DNA from: Halorubrum sp. DM2
GTDB taxonomy: Archaea > Halobacteriota > Halobacteria > Halobacteriales > Haloferacaceae
Assembly: GCF_901686465.1 (NCBI RefSeq)
Contig: NZ_LR594487.1
Coordinates: forward strand, 1,981,650-2,045,649
Direction: 5' to 3'
DNA: 64,000 nucleotides
Below are positions 51,598 to 59,320 of the stretch, piece after piece. Within the stretch, counting starts at the first letter, position 1. Each line of letters starts with the position of its first letter. Under the pieces are notes generated by a model, which was not told the DNA's origin, searched no databases, and worked only from the letters and a program-made list of their open reading frames with translations. The translations under genes were made by a program, and so were the position numbers.

Positions 51598-52566
51598 TCA
51601 CTTCAGCGCCGCCTCGGCCATCCGCTGCGGGAAGCCTAAGAGTAGCGCCACGATCCCCTGCGCCTCGTCGCCCTCGCGGAGCGCCGACCGGATCCGCTGG
51701 GAGACGATCTCCACCGAGATGATCAACACGAGGATGACGAGGATCGTCGCCATCATGTTGGTGAACCGGAAGAGCCCCTGCTGGACGGACAGCACCTGCC
51801 CGAGCCCGCCGCCGCCGATGATGCCGAGCGAGACGGCGATCCGGACGTTGATCTCGAAGATGTACAGCGTCCACGCGATGAAGGGCGTCGTCACCTGCGA
51901 GAGCATCCCGAAGGTGATGAGCTGGGGTTTGTTCGCCCCGGTCGTCTCCATCGCCTCGATCGGGCCGTCCTCGATCTCTTCGAGTTCGTCCGTGAACAGC
52001 CGACCGAGGTTCCCGACCGTGTCGGTCGCGATCGCGAGCGTCGCGGTGACCGGGCCGATTCCGCCGAGCGGGATGTAGATCAGCCCCCACACCAGCGCCG
52101 GAATGGCGCGGATCGAGGACATCAGTCCGCGGAAGATGAAGTTAAAGGGGAAGGGAGTGACGCGACCGGAGCCGAGGACGCCGAAAAGCAGCGCGAGCGG
52201 GAACCCCATCACGGTGCCGGCAAAGCCCATCGCGAGGGTGATCCCGGCCTCGCCGAGCAGGGGGGTGTCGCCGCCGAACCCGCCCCAGATGAGGTTCTGC
52301 TCGGTGATGAACGACCAGTAGGCGGCGAATCCGCTCGGGTCGATGAACGGGAATCCCGGCGTGAGGAACGGGAAGAAGTCTCGCAGCGCGTTGAGGAAGT
52401 TCGGCAGGTACCTCGGGATGTTCGCCTCGAAGAACCCGACGGAGGTGAGCGCGTAGTAGAACAGTCCGGCGAGGACCACCAGTCCGACCCCGAACACGAG
52501 CGCGCGGACGCGACGCGCGAGGACGATCGCCTTGTACCGGTCGCGGACGGCGTCGTCGTGGCTCAT
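51598..52566 (-). CDS. phnE: Phosphonate/phosphate ABC transporter permease (PhnE)
   Basis: The 322-residue permease has about six membrane helices and the PhnE-type EAA loop: GLMSSIRAIPALVWGLIYIP followed by GNLGRLFTDELEEIEDGPIE and ATGANKPQLITFGMLSQ-like residues. It spans the membrane and passes substrate delivered by PhnD. It overlaps phnC by 4 bases. There are no C-P lyase genes in the window, so the system could serve phosphonate, phosphite or phosphate. Confidence 0.9.
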   Translation of the reverse strand: MSHDDAVRDRYKAIVLARRVRALVFGVGLVVLAGLFYYALTSVGFFEANIPRYLPNFLNALRDFFPFLTPGFPFIDPSGFAAYWSFITEQNLIWGGFGGDTPLLGEAGITLAMGFAGTVMGFPLALLFGVLGSGRVTPFPFNFIFRGLMSSIRAIPALVWGLIYIPLGGIGPVTATLAIATDTVGNLGRLFTDELEEIEDGPIEAMETTGANKPQLITFGMLSQVTTPFIAWTLYIFEINVRIAVSLGIIGGGGLGQVLSVQQGLFRFTNMMATILVILVLIISVEIVSQRIRSALREGDEAQGIVALLLGFPQRMAEAALK

Positions 52567-53390
52567 TGACCCATCCCGCCCCCGGACACGCGCTTCGACG
52601 ACGCGTCGTCGATCGAGCCGTCGTCGGCCGAGCCGCCGTCTGTCTCACCGTCGGGTGCGAACATGCCTTCAGTGTCGATGTCGCCGTAGATCTGGTCGAT
52701 CACGTCCATGTCGAACTCGTCGCGGTAGCCGTCGAACACCTTCTGTCCGTCGCGCAGACCGATGAACCGCTCGCCGAACTTGCGAGCGAGGTTCACCTGA
52801 TGGAGGCTGATGACCGCGGTCAGGCCGCGCTCGGCCGCGGCCGTTCGGAGGTAGCCCATCACCTGCTGAGAGGAGCCGGGATCGAGGCTCGCGACCGGCT
52901 CGTCCGCGAGCAGTAGCGTCGGGTCCTGTACCAGCGCGCGGGCGATCCCGACGCGCTGCTGTTGTCCGCCGGACATCTGCTGGGCGTTCTGCTGGGCCTC
53001 GTCCAAGAGACCGACGGTGTCGAGCGCGTCGAGCGCCTGGAGCTTGTCCGCTTCGCTCTGCCGCTGGAAGAGGGAGTCGACGAACGTGTTCCGGTTGAGC
53101 GAGCCGGTGAGCGCGTTCGAGTACGCGTTCATCTGCTCGATGATGTTGTGCTGTTGGAAGATCATGGCGATGTCCGGACGGGGCTCGGTGACCGGGGTGT
53201 CACCGATTCGGATCTCGCCTTCGGTAGGCGTTTCGAGCCCGTTCATACAGCGGAGGAGCGTCGACTTCCCCGACCCGGAGACACCGAGCACGATGACGAA
53301 CTCCCCTTCGGGAATCTCGAAGGAGACGTTGTCGAGCGCGACGGTCTCGCCGAACCGCTTGGTCAGTCCGTCGACTGTGATACTACTCAT
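52563..53390 (-). CDS. phnC: Phosphonate/phosphate ABC transporter ATPase (PhnC)
   Basis: The 275-residue ABC ATPase has Walker A GVSGSGKSTLL near residue 38, the Q-loop in MIFQQHNIIEQM, signature QMSGGQQQRVGIARAL near residue 138, and Walker B LLLADEPVASLD. These variants are typical of PhnC. The C-terminal 45 residues are an acidic tail not needed for ATPase function. It lies between phnD (27 bases upstream) and phnE (overlapping), forming a phnDCE operon. Confidence 0.93.
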   Translation of the reverse strand: MSSITVDGLTKRFGETVALDNVSFEIPEGEFVIVLGVSGSGKSTLLRCMNGLETPTEGEIRIGDTPVTEPRPDIAMIFQQHNIIEQMNAYSNALTGSLNRNTFVDSLFQRQSEADKLQALDALDTVGLLDEAQQNAQQMSGGQQQRVGIARALVQDPTLLLADEPVASLDPGSSQQVMGYLRTAAAERGLTAVISLHQVNLARKFGERFIGLRDGQKVFDGYRDEFDMDVIDQIYGDIDTEGMFAPDGETDGGSADDGSIDDASSKRVSGGGMGQ

Positions 53391-53417
53391 TACGGTAAAT
53401 GTTGTTCTCGGGGGGCC

Positions 53418-54425
53418 TTACGAAAGGTCTTCGAAGGAGAGACCGAGCTGGTCGAGGACGTCCCGGATGGGCTGGTAGTCCTCGATGCTCCCCTCCTGAA
53501 CGCCGGTGAACCAGAGCGGCTCGCCGTCGTAGTCGTCGCCGTGGCTGAGATCCTCTTCGGTGACGCTGAGCATCGCCTCTTCGAGGTCGCCCTTGACCGA
53601 GTTGTCCCAGTTGGAACGGGTCACGAGCGGCGCGCGCGGGATCGGGTCGGAGACGGCGAGCAGCTGGAGCTCGGTGCCCGACGACTCGATCTCGTCGCCC
53701 GCGCCCTCGTACTCCGCCGAGATGTCGACGAAGTCCTGCGACATCTCCTCGAACTGCGCCTGCGGGACGTAGGGCGCGGAGGAGAACGCGCCGGTCGTCG
53801 CCGCCATCACGTCGTCTCGCTGGACCATCTGTTCGCGCGCGGTGGTGTGGTCCGAGAACTCCGCCTCGAAGTTGCCCGGGTCGCCGTTGGGGGCGTCGCC
53901 GACGTCGAGACCGGCGTTCTGGAGGAGCGTGAGCGGGACGAGCGTCCCCGAGACCGAGAGGATGTCGCCCATGTAGATGAGCTCGCCTTCGATATCCGAG
54001 AGCGACTCGATGCCGCTGTCGGGCGTCGTCGTGACCGTCGAGAAGTACTGTGCCGCGCCGTACGCGATGCGGACGCCGACGATGTCGAGGATGTCCTCGC
54101 CGGCGATGACCGCGGACGGGGAGATGTCCGCGATCTCGCCCTGATCGTTTCGGATCGCCTGGAGCGTCGCCGTGTAGCTCTCGGCGCGGCTCGGCTCGAT
54201 CGTCACCTCGACCTCCGACTCGAGGTACTCGAACATCGGCTGGTACTGCTCTTCGATCGCGACGTCCGACTCCGCCGGGTTCAGTACGAACCGCGCCGTC
54301 GGAACGTCGTCGGTCTCGCCGGAGGTTCCGCCGTTACCGGAACAGCCTGCGAGACCGATCGCACCGGCCGCACCCGCTGTTTTGACAAACGTTCGCCGAT
54401 CCGCCGCCCACCTGTTGTCGGACAT
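53418..54425 (-). CDS. phnD: Phosphonate/phosphate-binding lipoprotein (PhnD)
   Basis: The 335-residue periplasmic-type binding protein has a Tat signal with lipobox: RRTFVKTAGAAGAIGLAGC, with the lipidated cysteine near residue 28. The mature part shows the PhnD fold (RFVLNPAESDV, then QYQPMFEYLESEVEV; SAVIAGEDILDIVGVRIAY). It binds substrate outside the cell and hands it to PhnE. It is the first gene of the operon, with an unusual AT-rich promoter region upstream. Confidence 0.92.
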   Translation of the reverse strand: MSDNRWAADRRTFVKTAGAAGAIGLAGCSGNGGTSGETDDVPTARFVLNPAESDVAIEEQYQPMFEYLESEVEVTIEPSRAESYTATLQAIRNDQGEIADISPSAVIAGEDILDIVGVRIAYGAAQYFSTVTTTPDSGIESLSDIEGELIYMGDILSVSGTLVPLTLLQNAGLDVGDAPNGDPGNFEAEFSDHTTAREQMVQRDDVMAATTGAFSSAPYVPQAQFEEMSQDFVDISAEYEGAGDEIESSGTELQLLAVSDPIPRAPLVTRSNWDNSVKGDLEEAMLSVTEEDLSHGDDYDGEPLWFTGVQEGSIEDYQPIRDVLDQLGLSFEDLS

Positions 54426-54437
54426 ACACAGGACGGT

Positions 54438-54478
54438 TTCACTCGCGTGACTAATCGTTTTCTATGTTTTCTATATAG
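54438..54478 (-). promoter_or_regulatory. AT-rich promoter and operator region of phnDCE
   Basis: On the minus strand a CTATATAG box (54471-54478) is followed by two copies of ATAGAAAAC nine or ten bases apart, then GATTAG (54451-54456, 26-31 bases before the phnD ATG) and the inverted repeat TCAC-GCGAG-TGA. The two TATA candidates and the repeats suggest regulation, plausibly by phosphate state, but no regulator is encoded nearby. Confidence 0.45.
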
Positions 54479-54520
54479 ATCATGAACGACCGTCGGCGTC
54501 GAGCGGCGTCAGAGGGAGGA

Positions 54521-55153
54521 TCAGAACTCACCGAGCCGCGACTGACCGTCGCCGCCGTCGCCGTCGCGGTTCCCGACGCCGCTCAGCTCGGCCGCCCGCG
54601 CGATCGTCTCGAAGAAGCCGTCGCGTTGGCTCCGGTCGTACAGCGTCGCGGCGGGGTGGACGGAGAGCAGGACGCGCCGTGACGCCCCGCCGAGTCTGGC
54701 GTCGACCACGTCGCCGGACTCCGACGTGATCGCCACCGACCGGTCGAGGAGGTGTTCGCTCGGCACCTTCCCGAGCGTCACGATCAGCTCCGGGTCGAGC
54801 CGGTCGATCTCGCCTTCGAGATACCCGCGACAGTTCCCCAGTTCCTCGCTCGTCGGGTCCCGGTTATCCGGCGGTCGACACCGTACACAGTTCGTGATCC
54901 GCACGTCCGCGCGGGCGAGCCCGGCGTCCCGCAGCGCCTCGTCGAGGACGTCGCCCGAGCGCCCCACGAACGGCTCGCCCTCCTCGTCTTCGGTGGCACC
55001 GGGCCCCTCGCCGACGAACAGCAGGTCCGCGTCGGTCGGCCCGACGCCGTCGACGATCCGGCTCCGGGACTCGACCAACGCCGGACACCGCTCGCAGGCC
55101 GGGACCCGCAGGTTCTCGTCGAGACCGGAGCCGTCGCCGCCGTGTTCGCTCAT
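54521..55153 (-). CDS. Uracil-DNA glycosylase, family 4 type
   Basis: Removes uracil from DNA. The 210-residue protein has four cysteines placed for an Fe-S cluster (CERC near residue 20, NCVRC and NCRGYL around residues 89-107), the active-site loop VGEGPGATEDEEGEPFVGRS (GEPFVGRSG is diagnostic), and the C-terminal SVHPAAT. Haloarchaeal GC-rich DNA is prone to cytosine deamination. It is upstream-adjacent to a DUF99 gene that may act in the same repair process. Confidence 0.9.
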   Translation of the reverse strand: MSEHGGDGSGLDENLRVPACERCPALVESRSRIVDGVGPTDADLLFVGEGPGATEDEEGEPFVGRSGDVLDEALRDAGLARADVRITNCVRCRPPDNRDPTSEELGNCRGYLEGEIDRLDPELIVTLGKVPSEHLLDRSVAITSESGDVVDARLGGASRRVLLSVHPAATLYDRSQRDGFFETIARAAELSGVGNRDGDGGDGQSRLGEF

Positions 55154-55201
55154 GCGAACGGATGGGGCGCGGGCGTCTAAGTAGCGTCGGTCTCGGCGGT
55201 C

Positions 55202-55804
55202 TCACTCGCCGCCGACCGCCTCGCGGTGGGCGCTCGCGGCGAGCGCCGCGATCCGGAGCGGCTCGCAGCGCCGGAATCCGTCGCGGGTGAGCGCCCGGAC
55301 CGCCGCGGCGGCGCGCTCGGGATCGATTCCGACGGCGCGGACGGAGCGGGAATCGCTCTCGGCCTCGGCGTCCCCCGCGTCGCCGTCCACCTCTGGGCCC
55401 GGATCGATCGGGACGCGCGCCGGCAGCGACCGGTAGACGGCGAGCCGGTCGGCGAGCGCGTCGCCGTCGAACGCGTCCCGCAGGGCCGGTTCGAGGCCGG
55501 GGCTGGCCTCGTAGCTCACGGCGTACGCCGGGCGGTCGAGCGTCTCGGCGAGTCGGCCGAGGTCGAGGAAGTTGAACCACGCGGGCGCGACGCCCGCGCA
55601 GGCGACGTGGCGAACGTCCTCGCGGTCGAGCGCGCGCCAGCAGTCGATCACGGCGTCGGTCGCGTCCGTGCCGCCGACGGTACACCGGGCGAACGCGAAC
55701 CCGTCGGGGGTGCCGTCTGCGCGGACGACGACGCCGGCCGCGCGGCTCACGTCGTGGTCGTCAGAGAAGGCGACGCCGAGCGTTCGGCTCGGCGGGGTCC
55801 TCAC
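55202..55804 (-). CDS. DUF99 protein (UPF0215, putative endonuclease dU)
   Basis: A 200-residue protein with the DUF99 pattern: RTLGVAFSDDHD at the N-terminus, AGVVVRADG, then DVRHVACAGVAPAWFNFLDL followed by RPAYAVSYEASPGLEPAL. The family has an RNase H-like fold related to endonuclease V and has been annotated as a deoxyuridine-specific endonuclease. It starts at GTG 55804, overlapping the DUF5786 stop (GTGA), and is followed 48 bases later by uracil-DNA glycosylase. Context supports a role in uracil-DNA repair. Confidence 0.75.
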   Translation of the reverse strand: MRTPPSRTLGVAFSDDHDVSRAAGVVVRADGTPDGFAFARCTVGGTDATDAVIDCWRALDREDVRHVACAGVAPAWFNFLDLGRLAETLDRPAYAVSYEASPGLEPALRDAFDGDALADRLAVYRSLPARVPIDPGPEVDGDAGDAEAESDSRSVRAVGIDPERAAAAVRALTRDGFRRCEPLRIAALAASAHREAVGGE

Positions 55805-55983
55805 GTCTCCTCGGACTTGATCTCCTGAAGCCGGTCGAGGAGTTCGTCGTTGGACGCGCCGGGCTCGTAGTCGACGGACCCCTCGTGGGTTTCTTGGGCA
55901 GCCTGAACGCCGTCTTCGTCGTCGAAGTCCGCGTCCAGGTCCTGATTCTCCTGTTCGGACTCATCGTAGCTGCCGAAGCCCAT
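55801..55983 (-). CDS. DUF5786 microprotein
   Basis: A 60-residue, extremely acidic protein: MGFGSYDESEQENQDLDADF at the start and ASNDELLDRLQEIKSEET at the end, both hallmarks of DUF5786, which is nearly universal in haloarchaea. There are no cysteines or membrane segments. The function is unknown. It is the first gene of a three-gene unit with DUF99 and uracil-DNA glycosylase, and has a TATA element about 30 bases upstream. Confidence 0.85.
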   Translation of the reverse strand: MGFGSYDESEQENQDLDADFDDEDGVQAAQETHEGSVDYEPGASNDELLDRLQEIKSEET

Positions 55984-56011
55984 TTGTGTGTGAGACTAAC
56001 AGGGGGTGAGG

Positions 56012-56018
56012 GATAAAT
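56012..56018 (-). promoter_or_regulatory. TATA element of the DUF5786-DUF99-UDG unit
   Basis: The minus strand reads ATTTATC 29-35 bases before ATG 55983. A short purine-poor leader follows. Confidence 0.5.
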
Positions 56019-56097
56019 CTACGGGCGAGGACGGTTCCGACCGCCCGGCTCGGGGCCGCGACTGTACCCTTTTGTCCCTCCGCGAGCGAGTACGGGC

Positions 56098-56739
56098 ATG
56101 GAACCGATCGCCGTCACCGCGGACGCGGAGGAGTTCACCTGCAACGCGTACCTCGTCGTCGGGGACGCGACGACGCTCGTCGACGCCGGCACGATGCCGG
56201 GCGTCGAGGACGCGGTCGCCGAGGCGCTCGCCGAGGCCGACGCCGACGGACTCGACCGCGTCGTCCTCACGCACCAGCACCACGACCACGTCGGGGAACT
56301 CGACGCGGTCGTCGACCGCTTCGACCCGGAGGTCCTCGCGTACGCCGACCACCCCCACCGCGACGTCGCCCTCGAAGCCGGCGACGAGGTGTTCGTCGGC
56401 GACGAGGCCTGCGAGGTCGTCTACACCCCGGGCCACGCCGACGACCACGTCTCGCTCGTCGGCGACGAACGGCTCTACTCCGGCGACGTCGTCGTCTACA
56501 ACGACGGCGCGTTCTCGGACGGATCGTTCGGCCGCACCGACATGGCCGGCCAGTCGCGCGAGCGCCTGATCGAGAGCCTCCACGACCTCCTCGACCGGCT
56601 GCCCGACACCGTCGACGCGATGTTCCCCGGCCACGGTGAGGTCTACCGCGCCGCGGAGGGACCGGACAGCGTCCGGGAAGTCATCGAGCGCGCGACCGAG
56701 CGCGCCGAGCGCCGCGAGCCGAAGTACCCCGACGAGTGA
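56098..56739 (+). CDS. Metallo-beta-lactamase fold hydrolase
   Basis: A 213-residue MBL protein of the glyoxalase II-like group. The zinc-binding HxHxDH motif is HQHHDH (about residues 60-65), with later ligands in TPGHADDH, YSGDVVVY and FPGHGEVY. Substrates of this group range from S-acyl thiols to lactones. It is divergent from the DUF5786 unit. The C-terminal helix (REVIERATERAERREPKYP) ends just before a repeat element. Confidence 0.87.
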   Translation: MEPIAVTADAEEFTCNAYLVVGDATTLVDAGTMPGVEDAVAEALAEADADGLDRVVLTHQHHDHVGELDAVVDRFDPEVLAYADHPHRDVALEAGDEVFVGDEACEVVYTPGHADDHVSLVGDERLYSGDVVVYNDGAFSDGSFGRTDMAGQSRERLIESLHDLLDRLPDTVDAMFPGHGEVYRAAEGPDSVREVIERATERAERREPKYPDE

Positions 56740-56766
56740 GGGGGTGACGGCCGCCCGACCGTCGCT

Positions 56767-56875
56767 CCCGGCGCGCCCCGGCGAGCGCCCGAACGGGCGC
56801 GAGCCGACGGTGCGAGGGAGTCCGACGGCCGAAGCGAAGCGGAGGCCGTCGGACGAGGCTGGGGAGGCGCGAGGC
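56767..56875 (+). repeat. Dispersed hairpin element, copy D (5' part only)
   Basis: The 53-base GC-rich lead (56767-56819) is nearly identical to that of copy A, including a GCGCCC-GAAC-GGGCGC hairpin. Hairpin 1 follows with perfect 10-base arms TCCGACGGCC (56821-56830) and GGCCGTCGGA (56844-56853) around the loop GAAGCGAAGCGGA, then CGAGGCTGGGGAGGCGCGAGG. The linker is then lost, and no hairpin 2 is present before the L40e gene. Confidence 0.8.
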
Positions 56876-56946
56876 CCGCGCTCGGCCGGCCGTCGACGAC
56901 ACCGTCGCTCGACGGAGTGAAAACGGGCGAAGAAAGCGCCGGCCGA

Positions 56947-57096
56947 TCAGGCGGCGCGGCGCTCGGTCGCCTTCGGGCGGAGGTTAGTGTAGCCGCACTT
57001 GCGGCAGCGCTCGGCCTCGGAGGCGTTGCGGGCGTTACAGCGCATACAGATCTGTCGGTCGAGCATGCGGCGTTCGGCGGCGTCGAATTTGGCCAT
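56947..57096 (-). CDS. rpl40e: Large-subunit ribosomal protein eL40
   Basis: A 49-residue zinc ribosomal protein: [20 protein letters not shown] at the start, with the zinc knuckles CMRC (17-20) and CRKC (31-34), and the basic tail [10 protein letters not shown]. It binds 23S rRNA and exists in archaea and eukaryotes. It is too short for many gene finders but unambiguous. A TATA element lies 24-32 bases upstream of ATG 57096. Confidence 0.95.
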   Translation of the reverse strand: MAKFDAAERRMLDRQICMRCNARNASEAERCRKCGYTNLRPKATERRAA

Positions 57097-57119
57097 ACGC
57101 CTACTGAGCGAGCGGCGCT

Positions 57120-57128
57120 GTAAAAGGT
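57120..57128 (-). promoter_or_regulatory. TATA element of rpl40e
   Basis: The minus strand reads ACCTTTTAC, 24-32 bases before ATG 57096, in the short spacer after the thioredoxin gene. Confidence 0.45.
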
Positions 57129-57158
57129 TGCGAGACGCCGCGGCGCGGGGCGGGCCGC

Positions 57159-57428
57159 TCAGGCCCCGGCTTCGGTGAGTGCGGCCTCGATGTCCTCGCG
57201 CTGGGTGACCCCGACGAAGCGGTCGACGACGCCGTCGTCGTTCTCGACGATGAGGGTGGGCAGCGAGCGGACCTGGTACTGGTTCGCCACGTCCTGCTCC
57301 TCGTCGACGTCGACTTTCTGGAGCTCGAACGCGTCGCCGAGGTCCTCCTGAATCTCCTCTAAGATGGGGTCTTGCGTCTTACACGGGCCGCACCACTCGG
57401 CGTGGAAATCCAGCAGTCGAACGGTCAT
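57159..57428 (-). CDS. Thioredoxin
   Basis: A compact 89-residue thioredoxin with the active-site motif WCGPC at residues 12-16 and the cis-proline in [12 protein letters not shown]. It reduces protein disulfides and would be recharged by the TrxB-like enzyme at 40.7 kb. I start at [12 protein letters not shown] (57428); a GTG-type extension is unnecessary. It lies upstream of rpl40e on the same strand, 62 bases apart. Confidence 0.92.
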   Translation of the reverse strand: MTVRLLDFHAEWCGPCKTQDPILEEIQEDLGDAFELQKVDVDEEQDVANQYQVRSLPTLIVENDDGVVDRFVGVTQREDIEAALTEAGA

Positions 57429-57555
57429 AGTCGGCCCCAACTACCGCCGGCCTGCGCATAAGGGTTTCCCACTCGTGTGCGCGGCTCACGAAACCCCGTG
57501 AAGACGGCGGCACGACGGAGGCGATAACTCCGCGAACGCGGCGACCCACCGGCGG

Positions 57556-57606
57556 CGACGATCCCGCGGAGACGACGATTCCGCGGAGACGACGATTCCG
57601 CGGAGA
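57556..57606 (+). repeat. 17-base tandem repeat, three copies
   Basis: CGACGATTCCGCGGAGA is repeated three times head to tail (57556-57572, 57573-57589, 57590-57606; the first copy has one change). Each unit contains the palindrome CCGCGG. It lies between the thioredoxin and secG starts, upstream of both divergent promoters, about 66 bases before the secG TATA element. Confidence 0.85.
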
Positions 57607-57671
57607 CGACCGGGAAGCGACGCCTCCGGAACAACCGAGAGAAGACCGCGGCGTCCCGGCGGCGAACGAAA

Positions 57672-57679
57672 CGTTTAGA
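57672..57679 (+). promoter_or_regulatory. TATA element of secG
   Basis: CGTTTAGA lies 25-32 bases upstream of ATG 57704, the expected leaderless spacing. Confidence 0.5.
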
Positions 57680-57703
57680 ACGCGGCGACGCGCACAGACG
57701 GAC

Positions 57704-57865
57704 ATGAGTGGTTCCAACTCCGGCGGGCTGATGTCCAGCGCGGGACTGGTCCGCTACTTCGACAACGAGGACCGGAACGCCATCTCGATCGACCCCAAGA
57801 CGGTGATCGCGTTCTGCGTTCTCTTCGGCGTGTTCGTCCAGATCCTCTCGCTGACGGTCGCGTAG
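57704..57865 (+). CDS. secG: Preprotein translocase subunit SecG (Sec61-beta)
   Basis: A 53-residue tail-anchored protein: [20 protein letters not shown], then AISIDPKTV, and one C-terminal membrane helix ([19 protein letters not shown]). The RYFDxE and IDPKTV motifs are diagnostic of archaeal Sec61-beta. It is a non-essential helper of the SecYE channel in the membrane. It is followed by pdxT at 84 bases on the same strand. Confidence 0.95.
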   Translation: MSGSNSGGLMSSAGLVRYFDNEDRNAISIDPKTVIAFCVLFGVFVQILSLTVA

Positions 57866-57949
57866 GCTCCCCCGTCGCTCTCGTTTCTCGGCCCGTCGAT
57901 CCGGTCGCGTAGCGCGCCCTTTTTCCACGCGCCCGCCCCATCGATCCGT

Positions 57950-58543
57950 ATGAAAGCAGGCGTCATCGCCGTTCAGGGCGACGTGGCCGAACACGCCGCC
58001 GCCGTCCGCAACGCCGCGGCCGCCCACGACGAGTCCGCGGAGGTCGTCGAGGTCCGGGACGCGGGGATCGTGCCCGACTGCGACGTCCTCCTCATGCCGG
58101 GCGGGGAGTCGACGACCATCTCGCGGCTGATCCACCGCGAGGGGATCGCCGCCGAGATCCGCGACCACGTCGCGGCCGGCAAGCCCGTCCTCGCCACCTG
58201 CGCCGGGCTCATCGTCTGCTCGACCGACGCGAAGGACGACCGGGTCGAGCCGCTGGGGCTGGTCGACGTCTCGGTCGACCGCAACGCGTTCGGGCGACAG
58301 AAGGACTCCTTCGAGGCGAAGGTCCCGATCGCCGGACTCGACGACCCCTTCCACGCCGTCTTCATCCGCGCGCCGGCCATCGACGAGATCGGCGCGGGCG
58401 TCGAGACGCTGGCGACGGTCGACGGCCGCCCGGTCGCGGTGCGTGACGGCCCGGTCGTCGCCACCGCGTTCCACCCCGAACTCACCGACGACCCGCGGGT
58501 CCACGACCTCGCCTTCTTCCCCGACCGGGAGGTGGTCGCGTGA
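57950..58543 (+). CDS. pdxT: Pyridoxal 5'-phosphate synthase glutaminase subunit (PdxT)
   Basis: Supplies ammonia to PdxS for pyridoxal phosphate synthesis. The 197-residue class I amidotransferase has GVIAVQGDVAEHAAA at the start, LLMPGGESTTI near residue 45, the nucleophile in LATCAGLIV (about Cys84), RNAFGRQKDSFEA, and the His-Glu pair in TAFHPELTDD. The partner pdxS is not in the window. Its stop overlaps the hisE start (GTGA). Confidence 0.93.
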   Translation: MKAGVIAVQGDVAEHAAAVRNAAAAHDESAEVVEVRDAGIVPDCDVLLMPGGESTTISRLIHREGIAAEIRDHVAAGKPVLATCAGLIVCSTDAKDDRVEPLGLVDVSVDRNAFGRQKDSFEAKVPIAGLDDPFHAVFIRAPAIDEIGAGVETLATVDGRPVAVRDGPVVATAFHPELTDDPRVHDLAFFPDREVVA

Positions 58544-58899
58544 GCGACCCGGACGCGGTCGGGGACGCCGCGGAGGGCTCGGGCGGCGGCGCAACCGAGA
58601 CCCCCGACGCCCCGCCGGAGGCCGTCCTCGACGAGCTGTTCGCCACCATCGAATCGCGGAAGGCGGAGCTGCCGGAGGGGTCGTACACGGCCTCGCTTTT
58701 CACCCACGAGAAGGGTGAAAACGCCGTCTTAGAGAAGGTCGGCGAGGAGTCCACGGAAGCGATTCTCGCGGCGAAAGACGACGACCTCGACGAGCTCACC
58801 GCGGAGAGCGCCGACCTCGTCTATCACCTGCTCGTGTTGCTCGCGATGAAGGACCTCGACCTCGACGACCTGCGCGAGGAGCTTCGAGACCGGTTCTGA
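58540..58899 (+). CDS. hisE: Phosphoribosyl-ATP pyrophosphatase (HisE)
   Basis: Second step of histidine synthesis, hydrolysing phosphoribosyl-ATP to the monophosphate. The 119-residue protein has a 25-residue halophilic lead and the all-alpha MazG-like core: VLDELFATIESRKAELPEGS, SLFTHEKGENAVLEKVGEE, and LTAESADLVYHLLVLLAMKD with the metal-binding Glu/Asp residues. The start is GTG 58540, overlapping pdxT. Coupling of a vitamin B6 and a histidine gene probably reflects shared expression only. Confidence 0.93.
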   Translation: MSDPDAVGDAAEGSGGGATETPDAPPEAVLDELFATIESRKAELPEGSYTASLFTHEKGENAVLEKVGEESTEAILAAKDDDLDELTAESADLVYHLLVLLAMKDLDLDDLREELRDRF

Positions 58900-58903
58900 T
58901 CGC

Positions 58904-59296
58904 CTACCGCTCCCGTTCGAGTTCGCGGTCGATGTCGTCGAGCTCCTCCGTCTCCAGTTCGTCCGCGATCCGGCGTTCGAACTCCGCCTCGCTGATCTGC
59001 CCCTCGACGTACTGCTGCCGGATGCGGTCCTGCCGGCTCTCGGCGGCGTCGACCGACGTCGACGAGACGGACCCGGCCCCGACCGAGTCGATCGACGGGG
59101 AGTCGTCGTCGAGCAGCCACGAGCCGGCCTTGTACGCGACGTAGACGAGCCCCGCCAGCACGGCGAGCGTGACGATTCCGGAGACGACCGCGGTTGCGAG
59201 GCCGATTATCGCCGAGATCACGGACAGCACGACGCTGACGCCGACGAGGATCGCGAGGGCGATCGCGCCGTAGTAGAGGGCCTTCTTCCCGTCCAT
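58904..59296 (-). CDS. Membrane protein with SHOCT-like C-terminus
   Basis: This 130-residue protein has two or three membrane helices in the first 60 residues (YYGAIALAILVGVSVVLSVI, then VVSGIVTLAVLAGLVYVAY), an acidic linker, and a C-terminal short helix pair RIRQQYVEGQISEAEFERRI, which is the SHOCT pattern seen at the ends of many haloarchaeal membrane proteins. The function is unknown. Convergent with hisE, 4 bases apart. The TATA box at 59321-59329 supports ATG 59296. Confidence 0.75.
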   Translation of the reverse strand: MDGKKALYYGAIALAILVGVSVVLSVISAIIGLATAVVSGIVTLAVLAGLVYVAYKAGSWLLDDDSPSIDSVGAGSVSSTSVDAAESRQDRIRQQYVEGQISEAEFERRIADELETEELDDIDRELERER

Positions 59297-59320
59297 GCTC
59301 CGGGGTCGGGCGGCCGGCCG

